A DNA stretch of 64,000 bases from assembly GCF_000737715.1 (NCBI RefSeq), contig NZ_JPRN01000008.1, positions 166,056 to 230,055 of the forward strand, in the 5' to 3' direction. A model generated the notes under the pieces. It was not told the DNA's origin. It saw only the letters and a list, made by a program, of their open reading frames with translations, and did no database searches. Source of the stretch: Chryseobacterium sp. JM1. Lineage in GTDB: Bacteria; Bacteroidota; Bacteroidia; Flavobacteriales; Weeksellaceae. This document shows positions 60,101 through 64,000 of this stretch, piece by piece; within the stretch, counting starts at the first letter, position 1, and every line of letters begins with the position of its first letter. Made by a program: the position numbers and the translations under genes.

Positions 60101-60318
60101 TGACCTCATTTGCATTCATCTTCGGATTATTGCCATTGGTTCTTGCCAGCGGAATTGGAGCGGTAGGTAACCGGTCTATTGCAACAGGTGCAGCAATAGG
60201 ATTATTGATAGGTACCATTTTAGGACTTTTCGTAATTCCTGTTTTGTATGTGATTTTCCAGACTTTACAAGAAAAAGTGAAGCCGATTAAAAGAGAAGAT
60301 ATCAATTTAGCAGAATAA
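57172..60318 (+). CDS. RND efflux pump, HAE1 family (AcrB/MexB type)
   Basis: The 1048-residue protein has the normal length and twelve spans. The proton relay is present: Asp405-Asp406 in GIVVDDAIVVVE (span 4) and Lys941 in LLAKNAILIIEF (span 10). The opening MIKNFINRPVLSTVISILIV and the segment PVTQYPDIAPPTVSVSA are typical of hydrophobe/amphiphile exporters rather than metal pumps. It exchanges protons for drugs, detergents or dyes captured from the periplasm. The operon supplies its adaptor and outer membrane channel; the substrate range is not predictable from sequence. Confidence 0.96.
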   Translation: MIKNFINRPVLSTVISILIVILGILGLIALPVTQYPDIAPPTVSVSANYTGANAETVMKSVVVPLEEQINGVEGMDYITSSAGNDGSAQIQVFFKQGIDPDIAAVNVQNRVTRATPLLPSEVTRSGVVTQKQQTSALMYMSFYSENKDLDDVYLQNFLNINVIPNLKRINGVGDANVFGGKNYSMRVWLDPSKMAAYGLTPDDVTAAINEQSREAAAGSIGQNSGSSFEYIIKYVGKFNEKEQYDNIIIKALPSGQNLMLKDVAKVELAGQSYTGVGENGNSPSISMGIFQTPGSNAQEIIKNIKTYLKSAEGSFPEGVKYTFNFDTNEFLEASIEKVVHTLIEAFILVFIVVYIFLQDFRSTLIPAIAVPVSIVGAFFFLNLFGYSLNLLTLFALVLAIGIVVDDAIVVVEAVHAKMEHGISDAKKATVEAMDEITGAIISITLVMAAVFVPVTFITGPTGVFYQQFGITLIIAIIISAINALTLSPVLCSLFLKPHSEHHSEYKNLNLLQKFFYKFNIAFKTATDRYGRGFVFLLRHKWVTLVIFAVTAGILYWASGTMKKGFVPTEDRGIIFTDVQLPPGASMERTYNALKTLQANALKVPGVQNVTISTGRGFLSGNGSNNGLAFIKLKPFDERKKDNQTSEDITKKLFGISGKVPDAKIVFFQPPSVPGFGNSAGFEMVLLDKSGGDYADLDNKTNEFIGKLMQRPEIEFAQSSFNTKYPQYQMDINVPLAKQVGVSVNTILSTMQGYIGGVYTADFTKYGKQFRVMVQALPENRQNISNLNELYVRTASGVMSPISQFVTLKKAYGPQSVSRYNLFTSVKITGANSAGFSSGDAITAVQDVAKETLNQNYDVEFTGLTREELNSGSQTLLIFGLSLIFVYFILSAQYESYILPLVVVISLPLGVMGAYFGQKIMGLENNIYFQIALIMLVGLLAKNAILIIEFAVQRRHHGETIVMSAINAAKARLRPILMTSFAFIFGLLPLVLASGIGAVGNRSIATGAAIGLLIGTILGLFVIPVLYVIFQTLQEKVKPIKREDINLAE

Positions 60319-60412
60319 AATTAATTAGAGAAGTTAGAAGCTAGATATTAGAAATTAGTCTAAAATCCTGTCTGGCTTCTAACCTCTAACATCTAATTTC
60401 TAATTTTTTATA
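60319..60412. repeat. Inverted-repeat spacer between pump and channel genes
   Basis: The left arm (TTAGAAGCTAGATATTAGAAATTAG-like motifs, in short repeats) is complementary to the right arm (GCTTCTAACCTCTAACATC-like motifs). The two arms bracket AAATCCTGTCTGG. It would form a long imperfect hairpin inside the operon. Confidence 0.6.
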
Positions 60413-61828
60413 ATGAAGAGTTTATTAAACATCATAAAAGGAATAACTTTTTCAGCTGTCATACTGGGAGCCATTACATCATGTATGGCCAGAAAAGACT
60501 ATGAGAGACCGAAAAACGTTGTAGACGAAAAGCTTTTCCGTACAGATATGCTTCCTTCGGACAGTGTAAGTGTAGGAACCGTTTCGTGGAAGGAAATTTT
60601 TACGGATCCTGTATTGCAGGGGCACATTTCCAAAGCTTTGGAAAACAACCTGGATATCAGGATTGCGCTGCAGAGCATTGGTTCGGCAGAAGCTTACCTG
60701 AAACAGAGTAAAGCAGCTTACCAGCCAACCCTTTCTGTAGGACCGAACTATACATTTCAGACACAGTCTATCAATACACAGTTTGGACAGATCATCGGAG
60801 AAAGACGTTATGTCAACCAGTTTGATATTACAGGGACTATCGGATGGGAAGCAGATCTTTGGGGAAAATTAAAAGCTCAGGAAAAAGCTCAGCTGGCGAC
60901 GTATTTAGGAACTGTTGCTGCTCATAAAGCGGTTAAGAGTGATCTTGTAGCTTCTATTGCTTCGGCTTATTACCAGCTTTTGACCTTTGATGCTCAAAAA
61001 AGAATCATCAATGAAACCATAGCGGTAAGAGAAAAGAACCTGGAAACTACTAAAGCATTAAAAATCTCTGGAAACGTTACAGAAGTAGCGGTACAGCAGA
61101 GTGAAGCGCTTGTTTTCAATGCTAAATCTCTACTGATTGATATTGAAACGCAGACTCAGCTGCTTGAAAACACGATGAGTCTTCTTCTTGGAGAACCTTC
61201 TCATTCGATTGCAAGATCTACGCTGGAAACACAAAAGCTTCCGATTGATCTTAAATTAGGTTATCCTGCACAGTTGCTGGCTAACCGTCCGGACGTGATG
61301 AGAGCGGAGTATAGCCTGATGAATGCCTTCGAGCTTACCAAATCAGCAAAGGCTCAGTTTTATCCTACGTTAAAGCTTACAGGAAGCGGAGGATTACAGT
61401 CGGTGGACCTTGATCATTTGTTCAGTGTGAACTCACTGTTTGCAAACGTAGTTGCCGGTCTTGCCCAGCCAATCTTAAATAAAAGACAGATCCAGACGAA
61501 CTACGACGTAAGTCTTGCGAATCAGGAAACGGCTTATCTGAACTTCAGAAAAACTGTTCTTACAGCCGGAAAAGAAGTTTCAGATGCGATCAGAGTATTT
61601 TCAGTTCAGGATTCATTTATTGAATTAAAACAGAAAGAACTGGATGCCTACAAAAAGTCCGTTGATTATTCTCAGGAATTAGTCAACTACGGTATGGCCA
61701 ACTATCTTGAAGTACTGAATGCAAGTGTGAATTCATTAAACGCAGAGTTGAATATCTCCAATGCGGAATACAATAAAATGAAAGCTGCCGTAGAGCTGTA
61801 CCAGGCTCTTGGTGGTGGATGGAAATAA
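60413..61828 (+). CDS. Outer membrane efflux channel, TolC/OprM (NodT) type
   Basis: The 471-residue protein has a lipobox (ITSC, Cys24) and the repeated outer membrane efflux domains: ALENNLDIRIALQSIGSAEAY and, in the second half, LANRPDVMRAEYSLMNAFEL. The FYPTLKLTGSGGL segment and the terminal ELYQALGGGWK are hallmarks of NodT/OprM lipoproteins. The trimeric channel completes the tripartite pump with the adaptor and RND protein encoded upstream. It is the last gene of the operon and is followed by a terminator. Confidence 0.93.
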   Translation: MKSLLNIIKGITFSAVILGAITSCMARKDYERPKNVVDEKLFRTDMLPSDSVSVGTVSWKEIFTDPVLQGHISKALENNLDIRIALQSIGSAEAYLKQSKAAYQPTLSVGPNYTFQTQSINTQFGQIIGERRYVNQFDITGTIGWEADLWGKLKAQEKAQLATYLGTVAAHKAVKSDLVASIASAYYQLLTFDAQKRIINETIAVREKNLETTKALKISGNVTEVAVQQSEALVFNAKSLLIDIETQTQLLENTMSLLLGEPSHSIARSTLETQKLPIDLKLGYPAQLLANRPDVMRAEYSLMNAFELTKSAKAQFYPTLKLTGSGGLQSVDLDHLFSVNSLFANVVAGLAQPILNKRQIQTNYDVSLANQETAYLNFRKTVLTAGKEVSDAIRVFSVQDSFIELKQKELDAYKKSVDYSQELVNYGMANYLEVLNASVNSLNAELNISNAEYNKMKAAVELYQALGGGWK

Positions 61829-61851
61829 TCATTTTCATTCAATCAGTAATA

Positions 61852-61881
61852 AAAACGTACGTCAGAAATGATGTACGTTTT
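61852..61881 (+). terminator. Terminator of the RND efflux operon
   Basis: AAAACGTAC and GTACGTTTT form a 9-base stem that continues inwards with TCA/TGA, followed by a run of T. Confidence 0.8.
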
Positions 61882-61904
61882 TTTTATTGGTTGTCGGAAA
61901 ATAC

Positions 61905-62105
61905 GCAAAGTAGCAAATCACTTTGGTTATGCTTTAAGGCGCAAAGATTTTATCTGCGATAAAATTGATCAACACCGTCATTGCGAGGAGTATAACGACG
62001 AAGCAATTTCACCATCTTATGTAGCTGAAAACCTTTGATTTTCTTGCGCCTTAAACTCATATTGATATTTAAAAACTTTGCGCCTCAGCGATTTCCCAAC
62101 AACAA
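61905..62105. repeat. Dispersed repeat, copy 3, reversed and with an altered centre
   Basis: TTAAGGCGCAA at 61934-61944 and TTGCGCCTTAA at 62044-62054 are perfect 11-base inverted ends of a 121-base inner element. The inner arms ATTTTATCTGCGATAAAAT and GCTGAAAA..TTGATTTTC match the reverse complement of copy 2 at 24600-24692. The centre is different and includes GTCATTGCGAGGAG..ACGACGAAGCAA (61978-62007), a short motif that resembles another bacterial intergenic repeat. The outer flanks also match copy 2. Confidence 0.85.
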
Positions 62106-62174
62106 AAAAACCTGTATTAAAGGCGGATATATAAGCTTGGTGAATTTTTAAAATAGCATAGAGAATAATTTCAT

Positions 62175-62205
62175 TTGCATATATGTAGTAAACTACGTAG
62201 TTTTG
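62175..62205 (+). promoter_or_regulatory. Promoter and operator of the GNAT-marR pair
   Basis: TTG at 62175-62177 and TAGTTTTG at 62198-62205 are 20 bases apart, a full match to consensus. The perfect palindrome AAACTACGTAGTTT (62190-62203) covers the -7 box, as expected for a repressor site. The start codon is 21 bases downstream. Confidence 0.6.
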
Positions 62206-62225
62206 TACTATAAAATAAACAAGAC

Positions 62226-62723
62226 ATGAACGTACATATTCAACAACTAGATAATACGTATTCCGATCAGCTTATCGACATGATTCTGAATATCCAGCAA
62301 AAAGAATTTAATGTGCCTATTACTATTGAAGACCAGCCGGATCTCAAGCAGATCGAAAGCTTTTACACTGAAGCCGGTGGAAACTTCTGGGGTGCTTTTA
62401 TTGACGGTGAGCTTGTGGGTTCCATAGCATTGGTTAAATTTGATGAAAGGGCAGGAGCCGTAAGAAAAATGTTTGTCAAAAAGGAATTCAGAGGGAAAGA
62501 ACTGAACATTGCCCAGGAGCTTCTGAAAGTATTGATTTCTTTCTGTCGTGAAAGTGGAATAGATGCTATCTACCTGGGAACGGTTAATATCTTGAAAGCC
62601 GCCATCCGTTTTTACGAACGAAACCATTTTGTACAGGTGGAAAAAGAAAATCTTCCGACCCGTTTTCCATTGATGAGTGCGGATAATGTTTTTTATTCTT
62701 TAATCATAAATCAGACGGTATGA
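62226..62723 (+). CDS. GNAT-family N-acetyltransferase coupled to a MarR gene
   Basis: The 165-residue protein has a GNAT core: FWGAFIDGELVGSIALVKFD, then AVRKMFVKKEFRGKELNIAQ, in which R-G-K-E-L is the acetyl-CoA loop, and IRFYERNHFVQVE for the C-terminal strand. Its stop overlaps the MarR start by four bases (ATGA), so the two are translationally coupled. GNAT-MarR pairs occur in many bacteria, where the enzyme may inactivate a toxic compound sensed by the regulator. The substrate here is unknown. Confidence 0.85.
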   Translation: MNVHIQQLDNTYSDQLIDMILNIQQKEFNVPITIEDQPDLKQIESFYTEAGGNFWGAFIDGELVGSIALVKFDERAGAVRKMFVKKEFRGKELNIAQELLKVLISFCRESGIDAIYLGTVNILKAAIRFYERNHFVQVEKENLPTRFPLMSADNVFYSLIINQTV

Positions 62724-63199
62724 ATATAATAGATGAATCAGGGATTCTTGCAATTTCCACCAGACTTCAGCGCCTCAGTGAGCAGCTTAGAAAAGATGGT
62801 GCTTTGATCTATAAATCCTTTGGGATAGATTTTGAGCCGAAGTGGTTTCCTGTCATTTTTACATTGCATCATAAAACTATGCTGAGCGTTGTAGAGATCG
62901 CGAATGAAATAGGATATACCCATCCTTCAACCATAAGCCTGCTTAAAGAACTCGAAAAGCAGAAGCTTATTCAATCAAAAAAAGATAAACAGGATGAGCG
63001 CAGAAGACTGATTGTACTGTCTCCAAAAGGCATTGAACTGATTGAAAAAATGAAACCTGTCTGGGATTTGGTCTCAAAAGTATTGGGTGAGATTGCTGAC
63101 AATGAAAATCATCTACTGAAGGCTATTGACGAAGCGGAAGCCAAAATTGCTGAGCAGTCTTTTTATCAGAGGGCATTGCAATTAAAGAATTCAAAGTAA
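62720..63199 (+). CDS. MarR-family regulator
   Basis: The 159-residue protein has a winged-helix core with EIANEIGYTHPSTISLLKELEKQKLI (the recognition helix lies in HPSTISLLKEL) and the wing KQDERRRLIVLSPKG. The long helices at both ends are the dimer interface. It is translated together with the GNAT gene before it, and a palindrome covers the promoter of that pair, so it very likely represses its own operon. The ligand is not predictable. Confidence 0.87.
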   Translation: MNIIDESGILAISTRLQRLSEQLRKDGALIYKSFGIDFEPKWFPVIFTLHHKTMLSVVEIANEIGYTHPSTISLLKELEKQKLIQSKKDKQDERRRLIVLSPKGIELIEKMKPVWDLVSKVLGEIADNENHLLKAIDEAEAKIAEQSFYQRALQLKNSK

Positions 63200-63230
63200 A
63201 AAGGATCACACTATTTCAGTGTGATCCTTT
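63200..63230 (+). terminator. Terminator after the GNAT-marR pair
   Basis: AAAGGATCACACT and AGTGTGATCCTTT form a perfect 13-base stem with a 5-base loop; the T-tract is modest. Confidence 0.8.
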
Positions 63231-63331
63231 GTTTTATGTGGAGAATACGGGACTACTTTTTTGAATCTGTTAAAATCCTGTTTGATTTATAAATGATTTA
63301 TAGTAAAGCATTTCAATCAATTTTAATTAAT

Positions 63332-63360
63332 TTGAATTTATTGAAATTAAAGTATATTTG
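63332..63360 (+). promoter_or_regulatory. Consensus promoter before the integrase relic
   Basis: TTG at 63332-63334 and TATATTTG at 63353-63360 are 18 bases apart, a full match to consensus. The ATG of the relic is 53 bases downstream. GGGGTACAA and GGGTACAA (63369-63387) lie between and may be remains of an integrase-associated site. Confidence 0.5.
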
Positions 63361-63412
63361 AGTTTTTGGGGTACAATTATGGGTACAAGTTTAAATTTTA
63401 ATCATTTTAATT

Positions 63413-63556
63413 ATGGCATCAGTAAGTTTTTTTATTAGAGGAAAGATAGCAGATAAGGAAAGTACAATTTGGACAAAGTTCAGAGATAGAGGTATTGATA
63501 TGCGTGTACCTGTTCCGTACTTGAGTTGCAAACCAAAACCGAGAGATTGCTACTAG
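63413..63556 (+). pseudogene. Tyrosine recombinase (integrase) relic, N-terminal part only
   Basis: From an ATG at 63413 the frame reads MASVSFFIRGKIADKESTIW and on to VPVPYLS, the arm-binding opening of integrases from Bacteroidota mobile elements, then breaks into KPKPRDCY and a TAG at 63554-63556. The core-binding and catalytic domains with the Arg-His-Arg-Tyr residues are absent, so the gene is dead. It suggests a former integrated element of which almost nothing remains here. Confidence 0.7.
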
Positions 63557-63692
63557 TGCTTTATTGAGGTTTTATGAAGAAATATCATTATATCAAGCAG
63601 GAGAACATTCCAGATCAGTTAATATCCCAGAGATTGAAGTCGAAAAAATTATAAAAAGCACATACCAATTACTACTACAGATCGAATACTAG
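63525..63692 (+). pseudogene. Fragment of an unidentified gene fused to the integrase relic
   Basis: After a TGA at 63522-63524 another frame stays open for 55 residues to a TAG at 63690-63692. It reads NREIATSALLRFYEEISLY and then VNIPEIEVEKIIKSTYQLLL, which looks like real protein with helical character. It overlaps the integrase frame and has no ATG start. I cannot assign a family. The join with the integrase relic probably marks a deletion endpoint. Confidence 0.4.
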
Positions 63693-63916
63693 AAATAAAG
63701 GATAGAGAAAATCAAAACTATTTGCTTGTCCAATTCGTTTAAACAAAGCTATAAAATAAATATACAGGCCATATAATACGACATGTTTTGCCGCTTTGTA
63801 GAGATACCTTTGATACATAACAATAAACCTATCAGATATGATAAGAAAAAAGTGAAATAATTCAACGTGCATTGAAAATTATATTATATTCGCAAAAAAT
63901 TAAGTACAACACAAAT
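63693..63916. other. Intergenic stretch, nothing recognised
   Basis: This 224-base AT-rich stretch holds no gene I can support. A TATATTCG box at 63885-63892 resembles a -7 element for the gene at 63917, with one mismatch and no -33 TTG at normal distance. Confidence 0.5.
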
Positions 63917-64000
63917 ATGAAAAAACTCTACATGAGTGCATTTACAATGTGCACAATCTTGAGCTATGCTCAGGAAGTTGTTTGGCAAAAAGACATTAAG
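63917..64000 (+). CDS. Start of a secreted protein, cut by the window end
   Basis: From an ATG at 63917 the frame stays open to the last base, giving 28 residues. The start is a signal peptide (MKKLYMSAFTMCTILSYAQ), and the mature chain begins EVVWQKDIK. The rest lies outside. It may encode a surface or type IX-secreted protein, as is common after such signal peptides in Flavobacteriia, but no domain is visible yet. Confidence 0.65.
   Translation, partial: MKKLYMSAFTMCTILSYAQEVVWQKDIK

Overview
The window looks like chromosome of a Flavobacteriia bacterium, most likely Chryseobacterium or a close relative. Three things point there. The DNA is AT-rich, and several genes are preceded by the Bacteroidota promoter pattern TTG-N18-20-TAnnTTTG. 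The gene content is typical of the phylum: PorQ of the type IX secretion system next to cmk, a lipoprotein BamA/TamA homologue (TamL), a fused CcsB-CcsA, FecCD transport, DUF2490 and FtsK. Many short dispersed repeats sit between genes. I saw no rRNA, tRNA, CRISPR array or intact insertion sequence.

Layout. 1-5.9 kb: a cut-off SGNH hydrolase, then a membrane-anchored TPR/helix-turn-helix regulator with an orphan membrane protein and a lipoprotein, then a ~1 kb gene-free stretch with an inverted pair of DnaA-box-like sequences and a structured leader ahead of an NmrA-like gene. 5.9-16.2 kb: uvrA, a TonB-dependent receptor with a DUF2490 partner, an HD hydrolase plus M48 protease pair, and small proteins of the YegP and DUF805 families. 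16.3-22.9 kb: a fatty-acid beta-oxidation operon in the order fadN-fadA-fadE, with a four-helix-bundle (S23) gene lodged between fadN and fadA, and a MarR gene preceded by two palindromic operators. 22.9-25.8 kb: an iron-type ABC ATPase and FecCD permease separated by a GxxExxY gene and a repeat cluster. 25.8-43.4 kb: mostly housekeeping and envelope genes (TlpA-like protein, flavin reductase, SanA-like protein, tamL, rRNA methyltransferase, YtxH/holin-like membrane genes, cmk, porQ, pyrH-frr, phzF-like gene, LptF/G-like permease, lolA-like gene, ftsK). 43.8-51.2 kb: patatin lipase, a Crp/Fnr relic, ccsBA, an SPFH protein with an Arc-like small protein. 51.3-55.4 kb: lysine catabolism (amaB, lat) with a DUF2007 protein and an acetyltransferase. 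55.5-61.8 kb: a complete RND efflux operon led by its own GbsR/MarR regulator. 62-64 kb: a GNAT-MarR pair, a decayed integrase and the start of a secreted protein.

The fad genes, the lysine genes and the RND operon each form a coherent unit. The most unusual material is non-coding. One repeat family has conserved outer arms and a variable centre (two direct copies at 24.3-24.7 kb, one inverted copy at 61.9-62.1 kb). Two successive fad spacers share matching ends, and only one of them contains the S23 gene. Three MarR/GbsR-type promoters carry palindromes placed where a repressor would block transcription. All functions are inferred from reading translated sequence and motifs; no database search was possible.
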